Shown here: positions 10,956 through 23,037 of the stretch, one piece after another
How the letters are laid out: each line of letters opens with the position of its first letter
Numbering within the stretch: position 1 is the stretch's first letter
NCBI RefSeq assembly: GCF_947242115.1
Contig: NC_074721.1
Location: 1,292,501-1,356,500 of the forward strand
Reading direction: 5' to 3'
Origin: Biomphalaria glabrata
Lineage: Eukaryota > Mollusca > Gastropoda > Planorbidae
Length of the DNA stretch: 64,000 nucleotides
Translations under genes and position numbers: made by a program
Notes under the pieces: model-generated
The model's input: only the letters and a program-made list of their open reading frames with translations
Database searches by the model: none
What the model was told of the DNA's origin: nothing

Positions 10956-11351
10956 TGGCCAACTAAGCGAAGGAAAGCGCTCGCAAGGTGGTCAAAGAAA
11001 GCGCTTCAGGGACACCCTCAAAGCTTCTCTGAAGGTGTTCAGCATAGACCCACGCACCTGGGAGACAGAGGCACATGACAGAGCATCATGGCGTCGCGCT
11101 GTGAAAACTGGCGCACAGGTTGCTGAGGAAAAAAGAACAATGCTGGCAGAAGAAAAACGCCAGAGAAGAAAAGCAAGGCCCACGACACTAGCTCCAGCTG
11201 GAATAACCTGCCCAGTGTGCGGCCGAACATTCCGGGCTCACATAGGTCTCACCAGCCACATGAGGAGGCATAAAACCCCAGTGCAAAGCCTTCAGCTCCC
11301 TGGATGACAAAGTGGTCATCATCGAACCACGATGGACGAACCATATATATA
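10956..11351 (+). mobile_element. LINE-C, 5'-truncated, with 12-bp target duplication
   Basis: The + strand encodes the C-terminus of a non-LTR reverse transcriptase: RFRDTLKASLKVFSID, then DRASWRRAV, a Lys/Arg-rich stretch, and a closing C2H2 zinc finger CPVCGRTFRAHIGLTSHMRR (11208-11267). The stop is near 11307. Flanks carry atgttaagcaca at 10944-10955 and again at 11352-11363, proving a discrete insertion. A second copy of just the last 132 bp is at 12323-12454. Confidence 0.85.
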
Positions 11352-11695
11352 ATGTTAAGCACAGGTACGTTAGTAGTATGGAGTAATGACATTACCCTTA
11401 TCTAAGTGTGAAATGATACAGATATGCGTATTAGTAAATTTACATGTGATGCTGATTTTTCTCCTTTTTTAAGATAAGGGGGTGGTATTAGCTTCTTCTC
11501 TGTACCTTGGCAACTCTACTCAGATTAAATAAAGCTTGAAAAAAAAAACGCAACATTGTATTAACATTGGTAGTTTTAGTATTTCAGTACCGTGTTTCAG
11601 AAATTGTGGTACACACTTAAGTCTGAGTAAGTGAAGAGTTCTCTTTCCGTACTTTTAATACGAACTAGATCAATATTTATAAGTTTTACAAAGCT

Positions 11696-12115
11696 TATCT
11701 TATCTGATCTTATAAAATACAGACGTTAATTCACAAAAGAAGATGATAACGTCCTACGCATGTTTCTAGGCCAATCTAGTCATGCATTGTATCCAACGAC
11801 TTTAATGATGCCAAGGCATTAGTTTTCCTGGCTGGCTCAGGCAACCCATTCCATGCACTAGTAGCACTGAGGAAGAAGGAGCATTTGTACAAATTTGTCC
11901 TAGCATATGGAACGAGGAATGTGCCTTTATGTTCGTGTCTTTCTGAGTATTTTATTAGACTCTGTCTTTGTATTTGAAGGTTATAGTTCCTGAAGGCTTT
12001 CTAAATTTAGTGATTTTACTAAAGACGTTACTTAAGTCAATTGTTAATATTCGTTTGTTATGAATCTTATTGCTTTATTTTGTGTTTGTCCCAGTTTATA
12101 CCAACTCACTCTGTC
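11696..12115 (-). mobile_element. LINE-A fragment, longer 3' part
   Basis: Read on the minus strand it runs from an NLESLQ-like motif through a region matching 13906-14212 (cttcaaatac, taataaaatactcagaaag) to the FFPSA.. and GLPELA tail. It is one of the longest LINE-A copies here. Frames are interrupted. Confidence 0.7.
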
Positions 12116-12322
12116 AGTCTGTCAGTCTGTCAGTCTGGTAAAATGTTTGTACACGTTATTTCTCCCACAACCTGTGCATGACAAAAAATAGTATCAACAT
12201 ATATATATATAAACAACAAAAATTAATTAAATATTGGATATTATCAATTTTGCTTGATATCGAACAAGTGAAATAAATCGTACTTGACAGGCGTGGTGGT
12301 ATAAGTCTAATTAGTCCTCTCA

Positions 12323-12454
12323 GTGTGCAGCCGAACATTCCGGGCTCACATAGGTCTCACCAGCCTGATAAGGAGGCATAAAACCCCAGTGCAAAGCCCT
12401 CAGCCCCCTGGATGACAAAGTGGTCATCATCGAACCACGATGGTAGAACTATAC
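12323..12454 (+). mobile_element. LINE-C terminal 132 bp with 10-bp target duplication
   Basis: It corresponds to the zinc-finger end of LINE-C (gtgtgcagccgaacattccg ... accacgatgg). The 10-mer agtcctctca lies at 12313-12322 and 12455-12464. It is an extremely 5'-truncated but clean insertion. Confidence 0.85.
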
Positions 12455-12565
12455 AGTCCTCTCAAGATGGTTTGAGCCCTTGGTGAACACGTTGTCTTTT
12501 TATGCATTCAAGAAGCGACCACGGCAACATTTACACAGATATACTATTCCCTTTATTGTTTGTTA

Positions 12566-12712
12566 AAGGCCATCTGTTTCTGTGGCCCACTTTAACGAGG
12601 GTGTCATGTGACCAGCACAACGACCTACCGCCGTCACTTTTCCCCAACAAGGGTCGGAACCCATAAGAACTGGGTGGACAACAAAAGATTCCGAAAATTC
12701 CCAATCTTCCGC
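12566..12712 (-). repeat. SINE-1 partial copy
   Basis: Contains catctgtttctgtggccca, taacgagggtgtcatgtg and cagcacaacgacc in SINE-1 order. The tRNA-like head is missing. Confidence 0.65.
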
Positions 12713-12790
12713 ACCACACAAAAACACGAATAGCTAAAAAACAAAGCACAATTGGAAATGTAATGGCACATATGTATCGTTAGTCTAGAT

Positions 12791-12992
12791 CAGCGGTTCT
12801 CAACCTTTTAAGATCGGCGACCCCTTTTTAAAATCCCCCACTCGGCCGCGACCCCCCCCCCAACACCTCCTCCCACACACAGCAAAAGAAGAATAGACAA
12901 AGCAATCCATATTTTCGATGGTCTTAGGCGACCCCTGGCAAATCGTCAATCGACCCCCAAAGGGGTCGCGACCCAGAGGTTGAGAACCCCTG
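12791..12992. mobile_element. hAT-like MITE with exact 8-bp target duplication
   Basis: Terminal inverted repeats cagcggttctcaacct and aggttgagaacccctg. The flanking 8-mer gtctagat occurs at 12783-12790 and 12993-13000, exactly as expected for hAT transposition. It is 202 bp and non-coding, in the same family as 2139-2337. Confidence 0.92.
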
Positions 12993-13649
12993 GTCTAGAT
13001 CTATTAATTTATTCACATGACTGATACCAAAAAATTGATACAATTACACTTAATAGAAGCTTTTTTTTTTTAAAGTATTTAATACTAGCACCTGGAAACA
13101 TATTATGCAGTCTAAAATGGAGGGTAGAGTGACTTTTAGCATTAAACATCCACAGTAGATAAAGATTAGTAACACTAACCCTAACCCAATACACTATTCT
13201 ACACAGCATATTAAGTGGACAATATTCTTACACGTTCACTGTATAATATGAAAAACAAACAAACAGTGTCTAAGACACCAGTGTGAGACGCCTTGACTAG
13301 AAGACAAGCGAAGACAGCCCAAACAGCTCCAGGCGAGGTAGATCTGTTGTTTTATGGCGGAGGTCTGATTAGATCTTTATAAATATGTTTAAAAAACGCT
13401 TTGTATCTTTCGCAGCACGTGGCGGTATGCTAATTACTTAGAAGCCTAAATCTATTCATGACAAATCAAAAGGACGCTTTAAGGGTGGTTGGGATTAGGC
13501 GCGTGTTTTCCTTATTGCTTTCATAATATGAGTCTGATACCCGTTCTTTTCTTTCACTTTCTGTTTAATGCTTCAGTTCTACGCTACTAGTGAAATGATA
13601 TCAAGACAAACAGAAACAGAAAAAAATCACAATCATACGTTTTATTTGC

Positions 13650-14212
13650 GTTTTCGTAAAATCCTTAAATTTAGAAAGCCTTCAGGATAGAAGACTCATG
13701 AGTAAAGTAGCAGTTAAAAAATGTTTGTTTTGTAAAATGTTTTACATGTTTCGGATGTTCCTTCAGAGTTGAAGATAGTTTACTTCCTAGTCCAAACCTC
13801 CCGCAGGACGACGGGGGATGGGAGCGGGCAGGGTTTGAACCCTCGACATTCGATAAATCCGAACGACAGTCCAGAGCACAAACCGCACGACCAAGCAGCC
13901 ATCCTGAACCATAATCTTCAAATACAAAAACAAAATCTAATAAAATACTCAGAAAGACACAAAGATAAAGGCACATTCCTCGTTCCATATGCTAGGACAA
14001 ATTTGTACTAATGCTCCTTCTTCCCTAGTGCTATTAGAGCATGGAATGGGTTGCCTGAGCTAGCCAGGAAAACCAGTGACTTGGAAGAATTTAAGTCATT
14101 GGTTAATATGCATGACTAAATGCATGACGCTTAGGACGTAAACATCTTCTTTTTTAAAGTAACGTCTGTATTATATAAGATAAGATAAGAAGTAACGTCT
14201 GTATTATATAAG
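13650..14212 (+). mobile_element. LINE-A copy split by a SINE-2
   Basis: 13650-13716 encodes KSLNLESLQDRRLMSK and 13906-14212 resumes with NHNLQIQKQNLIKYSERHKD followed by the FFPSAIRAWNGLPELARK tail. Between them lies a SINE-2 in minus orientation. The 3' end carries tataagataagataag and then a partial duplicate of the terminal 30 or so bases. Compared with 11696-12115, this is the same region of the element, interrupted once. Confidence 0.75.
13717..13905 (-). repeat. SINE-2 copy inside LINE-A
   Basis: The minus strand shows the complete SINE-2 order: ggatggctgcttggtcgtg, tRNA-like head, B-box gggttcaaaccctgc, ggaggtttggactaggaa, cttcaactctgaaggaacat and a catgtaaaacattttac tail. A target duplication is not obvious. 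Confidence 0.85.
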
Positions 14213-14325
14213 ATAACAAAGTATTACAACGTCAATAACACACAAGACAAACACTAAAAATGTTTTGGTTCTCAGAGAGTGTTATTTATTAAAAATTTTC
14301 AGTATTACTGGTTAATTAGTGTTTA

Positions 14326-14580
14326 GTGGGAAGCGTGGTCGAGAGGCCAAATGCGCTTGAACTTGGCTTGGCTTGGCTACCTGGAAGGGGGCTCGAGGTT
14401 CGACACCCGACTCGGGCAGAGTTGTGTTTACTGAGCGCCTAAAGGCAGCACGGAAAACCAACTCCTAGATACCCCCTTCCCCCACTGGTCCACAAATGAG
14501 ATTGGACCAAAAGCGCTCTGAGCATGCTTTAAGCATGAAAGTAGCGCTATATAAAAGCTATAATAATAATATAATAATTA
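14326..14580 (+). repeat. SINE-3, best-preserved copy
   Basis: The head resembles a tRNA with an A-box-like gtggtcgagaggccaa and a B-box-like ggttcgacacc (14397-14407). This is followed by gagcgcctaaaggcagcacg, a C-rich stretch, and agcgctctgagcatgctt. It ends in taataataat repeats. The tRNA species is uncertain (Ser/Leu-like head). Confidence 0.82.
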
Positions 14581-15357
14581 TTAGATTGTCTAAGTTCCAG
14601 TTGCAGACACTTACAGAGAATGGCACACGAATCAGAAGTTGCCCTTAATCGAAGTCATCTGACTAAAGAGCGCTGATGAAACAAAGTCATGACCCCATTT
14701 CGTTTTTATTCATTCAGACTTTGCGTGCTGGTAGGAACCTCGCCTAGAGCAAAAGAAATAAAGCTGCCCTGGTCAAGAGAAAAAAAGAGAAAGCTAGCCC
14801 TAAAACAGATGCTGACTACACTCACACCACTACCCCCATCTGTGCCCCCACCAGGTTTATAACAAGATACATGCACGAACTGTGTCCGCTCGAGAATAGG
14901 TCACTCAGGATTCTGTCCCGTTTGAAGGCGAACCAAAAACAAGTGATTTACATGGGCGCATCCGTTGTCCCGTGACAGAAGGAATCATAACTTTAACACA
15001 GTATTTCTAAAAGGTGTTTTAAGTTTTATTCGAATATCTTTTTTTTCACAATGTTTATTTAGAAGACGGCAATTTTTTTTTTATTCCATAGAAATAAGGT
15101 TAACCTTGTTCAGAAACTGTCCAAACTTCACTGTCACTAGGTTGTCCATTGTCTTCTGTTGTAGACGAACGAAGTCGTTGCTATTGGGATTCTTTCGGAA
15201 GGACCTGTCCTTATTTCCTATAGAAGCCCAAAGGTTCCAAGAAATATAAATGATTTTGTTGGTGCGTTTACCTACAAGCTTGAATTCCTATTTTAACTGT
15301 TATAATGTACCTCAAAGTGGGCTGATCAACGCAAAAAATGCCACTATACCTCACACT
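14581..15357. other. Intergenic, no gene seen
   Basis: A frame at 14965-15249 has no family motif and is judged non-coding. Confidence 0.4.
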
Positions 15358-15520
15358 GGATGGCTGCCTGGTCGTGCGGTTTGCGCGCTGGACTGTCGTT
15401 CAGATTTATCGATGGTCCCGGGTTCAAACCCTGCCCGCTCCCATCCCCCGTCGTCCTGCGGGAGGTTTGGACTAGGAAGTAATTATCTTCAACTCTGAAG
15501 GAACATCCGAAACATGTAAA
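15358..15520 (+). repeat. SINE-2, near-consensus copy
   Basis: Starts ggatggctgcctggtcgtgc, B-box gggttcaaaccctgcccgct, then ggaggtttggactaggaagt, cttcaactctgaaggaacat and a short ccgaaacatgtaaaa tail. Very similar to 61709-61880 and 42330-42504, so this family was recently active. Confidence 0.88.
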
Positions 15521-15845
15521 AGAAACAAACACTGCCGTTAAGTCCCACGCCATTGTATGCAGGCTGAAAGGTCCAAGGCAACTTTACTGCTATGACCGCT
15601 TCTCCCAAAATCACTAGCAGGGAAGCCTCCACAAGTTGACAGAGCCTTACTGCTTTCCAGATGTTAACGTTTCGTCAACCCAAGATTGAGGCCAAACAGC
15701 ATTGCAGTGAGTTCATGAGGAGTTTGGTGGACTAGGTATAATCTAAGACTAATTATGCAACTTTTTTATATTCACTTCCCAAAAGATACATTGCATAAAA
15801 AAAAACCAACTAATTTTGTGGTATCACAACAACAAATGTAAGAAT

Positions 15846-17650
15846 TTTTTTTTTTTTTTTATTTTTAAGAAAACCTCAGAATTTGCGCTATTCAGTTTTA
15901 GCTTTATCATCCTAGGAATCCTTGGGCCTTAGGCTTCTTTTTTTTTGGGCTTTATGTGCCTCTTTTATGGGCCATCTAGCCTCTTTTGTGGGCTTTTTTT
16001 TTTTTTATTTTTTTTTTTTTATTTGTAAGTTCTCATAATTCACAAGTATTAAATCACAAACAACTGAAAAGTGATTAACCTAAAAATATAATAATAGTAA
16101 TAGAAATATTATTTAATAGCAAAGACATATCTACCTAACCAATGAACCCCCTAAAGACAGAACAATCAACACAATATCAGATATCCCTGACCCCCAACAC
16201 CCTGGAAAACTACCTGAGCATTGTACAGGTATATGAAAATCAAACTAGATAATTCTCTACCCTAAAGTCCATTATTTTTCTAAATGTCGATTCTAAGTGA
16301 TTAGGATCAAACACCTTATTATTATGTAGACATTTGAGCCAGCTAGCCCAAACAAGATTCCTGTATTCGGAAACAATAATCAAGTTAAAGTTATGTATCA
16401 TTTTATTTTTTAGTTTTGGCAGCTTGTTTAAAACAATAGACAAGTTAAAATTTACATAATTGCCACAGTTTGCTTCCAATAAGTCCCTTACAGTACTTCT
16501 AACTTGAAGGAATAATGGACATTCCAAATACAAATGTATCTCATTATCAGCATTTTCAAGATGGCATAATATACATTCACGGTCATTTGCCCGTCTTCTA
16601 ACCATAGGGGTCAAACCAAAGATAAGTCTATAACTAATCTCTCTAGCTTTTGGTGGGATATGTTTGCTGTGTAGGTTTATGAAGATGTCCTTGAATTCTG
16701 TCACCCCAAGAACTCTCCCCCACTTAATCATATTCACTAGGCTTTCATGTAACAGCTTTTTAAGTGTTGTGTATGATTCTTTGGTTTTGTTGTGTATTAA
16801 ATGTTCATTCCCAGGTAAAATTCTTGAAATAGATCTGTAAAATGGATGAGTGACTGTACCAAAATAGTGAGGAGTATCATTGTGTATTGGAAGAAGACTA
16901 CTTAATCTTAAACCATAATAGTAAATTGTCAAGGGAAAGTTTGTTGGATTCCTAACTACTTGACCTACACATTTTAGCCTTAGCGAATGTATTTTTGTTT
17001 TAACATCTTGCAAGTTTATCCCCCCATCCTCTTTGTTTTGAATGAGTGTAGTGTGCTTAATGCTCCTAATAGTGTTTTTAAATATAAAGCTTCTAATTAA
17101 CTTGTTCAGCTTGTTTATGAATTTAGGAGGTGGCTCTGTAATGTTAGCTAAATAGACAATCTTTGGAATGACCAAACTATTTATCAATACAGCTCTAACA
17201 AATATTGTAGAACCTGTGTGCTGATAAAGTTTAATGAAGTTTGAGGCTTTGACAAAAATATTCTCCCACAGGTCTTTACAATAGAACAAAGGATTACAGG
17301 TATAGACAATACCACAAATCTTGATTTTATCAACAATTCTGAAAGCGCAATTCTCTTTGAATTTCCATTTCCCTAGTCCCATTACAGAGGATTTATTTCT
17401 ATTTATTTTTGAACCACTAGCTTCTCCGAAAAGTGTAAATTTCTTTAGTATATTCTCAATATCTTGCTCTGCACGGCTGTTGTGGATACATGTTTTCACA
17501 TGACAAACGATTAACCAGGGATTCCTCCGAAGGCAGTCGTCTCCATGTTTCATGCAAGCCAAAGAAATCCCGGGAAATACAATGCAGAAGAATTTTTTTT
17601 AGCTATACAGAATTAATGTCAGATCCCTGATTTCCTGGTTCTACTCTATT
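15846..17650 (-). mobile_element. LINE-E (L1/Tx1-like) reverse transcriptase relic
   Basis: A minus-strand frame (17562 down to 16240, about 440 codons) covers the C-terminal half of a non-LTR reverse transcriptase: SRAEQDIENILKKF..GEASGSKINRNKSS (after the catalytic palm), IPKIVYLANI, GGINL, then a zinc-knuckle-like CILCHLENADNEIHLYLECP and WASWLK near the end. Upstream, 17565-17650 shows RT-like remnants with interruptions. Downstream is a 390-base 3' UTR ending near 15846 in an A-rich tail. The catalytic YADD box is not visible intact. It is 5'-truncated, and the clade is inferred from the knuckle and overall order. Confidence 0.78.
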
Positions 17651-18338
17651 GATTACTATTCTTCCCCTGGTGTCATTACATATAACTTTTTTCTGATAAC
17701 AAATAATAGGTTTTAGAAACCACAATAGAAACAGGGAATATTAACTCTTCTTGTTCTTCCAATTTGATGAAAGATCCATCTAATACACTTGTTTGAATGC
17801 CACATGTCATATTTGGCTCATGTATATCATTTAAATCGCTATCAATGACATATCCAACGACATCCATTTTAATATTGGAATATAGTGTGAGTTAATTAAT
17901 CAAGAGACGTCGAAGGAATAACAAAAATAATTTTAAACGTTTTATGAACTAGTTTTATTCATGTAAAATGTGGTAATGTTCTTCTGCATAATATATCATT
18001 ACTACTATTGCTTTGCGAATGGGAATTACTTTCCATTATGTTATTTGTCTGTTTAACTCACTAATAATTGTAGTGTTATTTTTCAAGGTGAGAGTTATGA
18101 GTTACTTTCAGCAGTCGTCATTCTTGACCATATCTCCGGACGTGTCGTCCAATTGTCAGTGATTGTTGATGAATTTAAGACACAATAAAGTGTCAGCTGA
18201 TTGCTAATTAAGTAAAATATTTAAAAAATACTTTCACAATATTCAAGCCTTTTATTATTAGAAATAAAATCAAAATCAACTATTTTGAATCATGCAATTA
18301 ATTTGTAATAGATTGTGTCTTTGATTATGTGTTTATAG
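17651..18338. other. Intergenic, no gene seen
   Basis: A 63-residue minus frame at 17676-17867 sits next to the LINE-E relic but shows no reverse transcriptase motif. The remainder is featureless AT-rich DNA. Confidence 0.35.
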
Positions 18339-19065
18339 ATGTGCTGGGTAATATGTTTGATTTTGTGTTTAATGATGAATTGTATAATGTCTTTGACTAT
18401 GTCTATGTATTGGATGATTGGTTTGATATATTTGATTGTATCGTTTAATGATGAATTGTATAATGTTTTTGACTATGTCTATGTATTGGATGATTGGTTT
18501 GATATATTTGGTTGTATCGTTGTTGATGTGTAGTATATTGAGCTGGATGATGTATTTTGTTTGATAATTTTTTGATGTTTTGTTTGATGATATGTTGGAT
18601 GTTTAGTTGAATGATGTGTTGGATGTTTTGTTGAATGATTTGTTTGACGATGTGTCGAATGTTTTATTGAATGATATGTTGGATCACGTGATGGATGCTC
18701 TGTTTGATGTTGTGTTCGATGTTTTTGTTGATTGTTGAATGATGTGTTGGATGTTTTGATGAATGATGTGTTGGATGTTTTGATGAATGATGTGTTGGAT
18801 GTTTTGATGAATGATGTGTTGGATGTTTTGATGAATGATGTGTTGGATGTTTTGATGAATGATGTGTTGGATGTTTTGATGAATGATGTGTTGGATGTTT
18901 TTGTTGATTGTTGAATGATGTATTGGATGTTTTGATGAATGATGTGTTGGATGTTTTGATGAATGATGTGTTGGATGCTTTGATGAACGATGTGTTGGAT
19001 ATTTTGTTTGATGATTTGTTGGATGTTTTGTTGGATGACATGTCTAATGATGTGTAGGATCTTTT
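18339..19065. repeat. Tandem array, 24-bp main unit
   Basis: The core unit is gatgaatgatgtgttggatg plus tttt, most regular at 18735-18985. The left part (18339-18530) is an 83-bp repeat present twice and made of related words (gatgaattgtataatg, tattggatgattggtttgat). Because 24 is a multiple of 3, the minus strand stays open and translates as KTSNTSFI repeats. It is not a credible protein. Confidence 0.9.
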
Positions 19066-19377
19066 TTGTATGATGTGTATAATAATACATTTGTATATAT
19101 ACTTCACAAGGATGTTTCGTCTGCTAGCAACTTCTTAATACAATGTAAAAATAATGTAACTGATAATAAAATCTTTAACGACAATCGTGAGATTCAAAAC
19201 TCAGTAACATTTAACAGCTCTTTAAAAATCAACAGAAAAGTTTATAAATTATCTTAAAAGCTTCTCCACCTCTAGTAAGTCAAGTCACTGGACTAAAAAA
19301 AAAACTAGACGCTTAACAAATGATTAACAGATTACACAGTGAGCAGACGAAGACTTTGCTAACAGAATGTTCTAAGT

Positions 19378-20046
19378 CAGTGATGCCCAAATTACGGCCC
19401 GCGGGCCAGATCTGACCCGTAACGCGCTACCATCCGGCCCGCCAAAACGTCGGTACAAAGTGTATGAAGTCTCCACACCCCCTTTAAAAAAATAAAAGTT
19501 GGAAAAGTGTATCTTTATCTACGTTAGGGCCCTCACTTTTTATCTAAAGTTTTTTGGTAAAGGGAATGAAGAACCTACCAGAGCCATTGAACAGATCTTT
19601 TAAGTGGAGCATGATAAAAAGCCAACACATTTGTTTTATAGAGAAAGTGTTGCAGTCTCAGTGAGTCAACACATTTGTTTTATAGAGAAAATGTTGCAGT
19701 CTCAGTAAGCCAACACATTTGTTTTATAGAGAAAGTGTTGCAGTTTCTGTAAGCCAACACTTTTGTTTTATAGAGAAAGTGTTGCAGTTTCTGTAAGCCA
19801 ACAAATATGAACTCATTCTTGGTTTGAACCGCTAATAGAAGATTGTTAAACTTCGCCTACAGTAAACTTCAAATATCCCAATTTATCATCGTAGTGCATG
19901 CAGTACTAAATCTACGGGTTTCTAAAAAAATATTTTCAGGCCCATTTCAAGTCGCTTTTTTTGAAAAGTATTATGGTCATGTGGCCCGTGACAAAAGTGT
20001 CGGGAATAGAAATGGCCCGCAAGTTGAAATAGGTTGGTCATCACTA
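19378..20046. mobile_element. hAT-like element, gatgcccaa family, with internal minisatellite
   Basis: Left end cagtgatgcccaaattacgg, right end ggcccgcaagttgaaatagg then ttggtcatcact. It is homologous along its length to 60437-61137. The interior contains four copies of a unit of about 45 bp (acacatttgttttatagaga ... gttgcagtctcagt) at 19620-19800 that the other copy lacks. The right terminal bases and target duplication are eroded. No transposase frame remains. Confidence 0.8.
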
Positions 20047-20690
20047 AGTAATGAAATGTGGCATTGACTTCTACTAGTCCTACCTAAAGATAATTTTTCT
20101 AAAATTTAAAATATGTTTTAATTGAAAACAATCATTTTTTTCACATTACACACGTGAAAAACAAAACAAAAACAAAACAAAAACAATTTGTAATAAACGT
20201 TTAATTAAGTTCAGTTCAGGGGGAATTATTTGATGGTATAATTTATTTTGCACCGCCACGCAAGACTATTCTAAGGGAAATAACCAAGAAAATAAAATGT
20301 AATAAGTTTTTATGGTACATTAGAATATAAATAAGGAGATATAGAATAATGACAATTGTATGAGAGAAGAAACTGGGAAATGACTAGATCTCCATCATGG
20401 AAAATTTCTTAATTGGGTCATTGATATATTTGTTTATGTGAAAATTAATTTTAATTGGGTTATTGACGTTTATGTACAGATAATGTTAAGATCTCTGTGT
20501 GTACTTGGGGCACACTCTATGATTAGTTGAAGACTTAGGTTCTATTAAGTTCTACACAACCCATTCCTTTAAAATACATTTGTCACAATTAAGTGTTGGT
20601 AACTAAAATAACTGTAATCTCATTCAGTACTTTAAGAGATTTTATCATAATTAAGTTTAAATTACGTAAGTTTAGAATAACAACTACTAA
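20047..20690. other. Intergenic, no gene seen
   Basis: AT-rich DNA with no repeat family or gene recognised. Confidence 0.4.
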
Positions 20691-20693
20691 ATA

Positions 20694-20822
20694 GCCTCTG
20701 ACAACCAGTCCAACTCCTGGCCTTCACGTGTGGCTCAGATATTGAGTCCGGCGGAACTGTTCTCACTAACAGGAGAAGGGGCAAAGGCGAGTAACTGGCG
20801 CCTTAACCAGTAAGCTTATAGA
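20694..20822. repeat. Unclassified interspersed repeat, short copy
   Basis: It matches 46613-46737 almost base for base (aatagcctctgacaaccagt, ggctcagatattgagtccgg, ggagaaggggcaaaggcgag, taactggcgcctta). The other copy continues for another 370 bases. No coding motif was recognised. Confidence 0.7.
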
Positions 20823-20832
20823 TTACAGAGGT

Positions 20833-20975
20833 TTCTTCAGAAGTGAATCTAATTCCGTCCTAAGCATTTCATGTGTCAATCTGGTCAGGCATATTAATCA
20901 GTGACTTAAAGTCTGCTAAGCCGTTGGTTATCTTGGCTGATTAAGGCAACCTATTCCATTCTCTAATGACACTAG
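20833..20975 (-). mobile_element. LINE-A 3' fragment, diverged
   Basis: The words ggcatattaatcagtgactt, ttggctgattaaggcaac and cattctctaatgacactag align with the LINE-A end. It is old and has many changes. Confidence 0.6.
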
Positions 20976-21099
20976 CTCAACCTCCCTGCAGTACTATAGG
21001 CATGGCAGGGGCAGAGTTCATACTCGGGATATTCGTGACGACACGACCAGACAAAATATCGTTGTTTGATCTTTTTTTTTTTTTTTTTTAGTTTAAAAG

Positions 21100-21350
21100 A
21101 AAGTCCTGCGGGAGTTTCGAACATCCGAAACAGGACAAACACAAACAAGTAAGTAATGTACAAACATGTAAGTGATGTTTAGGACTTTACTTTAACACAA
21201 GTAAGTGATGTGTAGGACTTTAACACATGTAAGTGATGTGTAGGACTTTAACACATGTAAGTGATGTGTAGGACTTTAACACAAGTAAGTGATGTGTAGG
21301 ACTTTAACACAAGTAAGTGATGTGTAGGACTTTAACACAAACAAAGTGAA
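21100..21350. repeat. 28-bp tandem array next to a SINE-2 scrap
   Basis: About six copies of aagtgatgtgtaggacttta plus acacatgt, from 21166 to 21345. The left side (21100-21135: gtcctgcgggag, aacatccgaaac) is a SINE-2 remnant, and its aacatgtaag-like tail may be the seed. Confidence 0.8.
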
Positions 21351-22715
21351 AGACCTGTAGGACTTGTAGTAAATTGTTGGCATAAAAAATATCTCATTGT
21401 CATTGGCTATCGTGTATTATGTAAGAAGCAGAATTAAAAAAAAAAAATTGAAAGAAAATTAACAATGTACAAAAGTTTAGTGGTTTAGTAGCTTAAACAG
21501 AACTAAATTGTAAAAAAAAGGCAATACTATAAATATATATCTGTATGACATTTTGTTCATTTCCGAGGATAAAGGAGGAGTGCAGAATTTCAGATGGTTT
21601 CTTATTTCTAGCTGAGATATACATACCTAACTATGTTTTACCATATCGATTATTTGCAACGCGTTTTGTTTGAGGCCAGAGAGTTGTAACTAAAAAGCCG
21701 CTTTCTACTTAGTTACGATACATTAGCATATTTACTTAATTAATAATCAAAAGATTAAAGCAAAAAAAAAAAATATTGAAAAATAAACAAATAAACACAG
21801 TAAGGAAGTTGAAATGCCCTTTTAATCTTAAAGTAAAAAAAAGTTGAAGGGACTTAATCCTAGGCGGATCACAAGTCTTAATTTTTATTTTATTCTCCTT
21901 GTTATCTCCCTTTGAACACCCCGAAACACAGTCATAACATTGAAGTGATATTTTAAAACTAGTTCATGTTTCTTCCCTATCCCATAATTTGCAGACAGAA
22001 GAAAAAAACACTGATGTGAATAAACCTATTAACTTTATCTTTCGCAAGAGGAAGGTAAATATCATTAAGGCCAATTTATTAGAGATCTAATCAGAGATTT
22101 TCCCTAAAAAAAGCATTTTTAACATACTAAGCATTGTTCTTTGACTTTTGTATAGCTAGAAATCCCTCTAGTATTTGAATGCAAGAAAAGTGGGTCATCT
22201 GTATTAACTGTATGAAACAAATTTAGCACACAATATTTCAGGTGAAAACTGGATAGGACTTTGCTAACACTTACCTACATAAATTGATCGCTATTTTACA
22301 TTCATAGCTCGTTGTCCTGGTTACGATTTAGTCAAAATGGCGGGCACACATCAGCAACTAGGTCAGGCAACTTGTGCGGTGTTGTTACTTCCTGTGTGAC
22401 AGACGCCATTAGACTATGATTTACAATCGGCACTTGGGAGTGTCAGCTTTAGTGTGTGATTTAGTGTTACCTTTACAGACTAGGAGCTTTTGGCTATACT
22501 TTTGGCTTCGTAGTTTTAAATTTAGAATGCGTTGAGGGTACAGATTACCATAAACTGTTTTTATTGTGATATTGTCCTAATAGAATTAATACTAAAAAGT
22601 AGATTTCTAGGAACTTGTTCTCAAAGCTAGGACAAAGCCATGTAAGAACTCTTTCGTTCTAAGTAGCAGTGGATCAGGAGGGGCTTTGATAGAGTGGTGC
22701 CTGGGATTGAATCTG
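21351..22715. other. Intergenic, no gene seen
   Basis: About 1.3 kb without a recognisable repeat or gene on either strand. Poly-A tracts occur at 21435 and 21762. Confidence 0.4.
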
Positions 22716-23027
22716 CAGGGCCGGCTTTAGGGTCCCTCGCCTGGCAAAGGGCCCGCAATTTACATTTAAGCATAGCACTATCAGTCATGGCTGTTGTCAC
22801 AGACTTTCAATAATGCAGGACTAAAAGGGTTAACATATTCAGTGTATCGTACGACTGACGTAACTTTAATTAACCCACTGGCACCTATTGCGCTTGAGTT
22901 GCTTTTATGTATGTTGTATTATAAATGTCGATATAACGATCTACTTAATGGTAATAGTTGCTATTGTAAAAAAATATATAATAGAAATTAGAACTTAAGG
23001 GCCTCGCAATTTTTTAGGCCGGCCCTG
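22716..23027. mobile_element. hAT-like MITE, cagggccggc ends
   Basis: Begins cagggccggctttagggtcc and ends ttaggccggccctg, an inverted repeat typical of a widespread hAT MITE type. It is 312 bp. Flanking 8-mers do not match, so the target duplication is lost or the limits are slightly off. A short + frame inside has no motif. Confidence 0.6.
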
Positions 23028-23037
23028 ACTACCCCAT

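Noticed and set aside
17676-17867. 63-residue minus-strand peptide as a gene
   Set aside because: Next to a LINE relic, no motif, no flanking exon signals.
18479-19107. 203- and 147-codon minus-strand frames
   Set aside because: 24-bp tandem array translation (KTSNTSFI); no domain.
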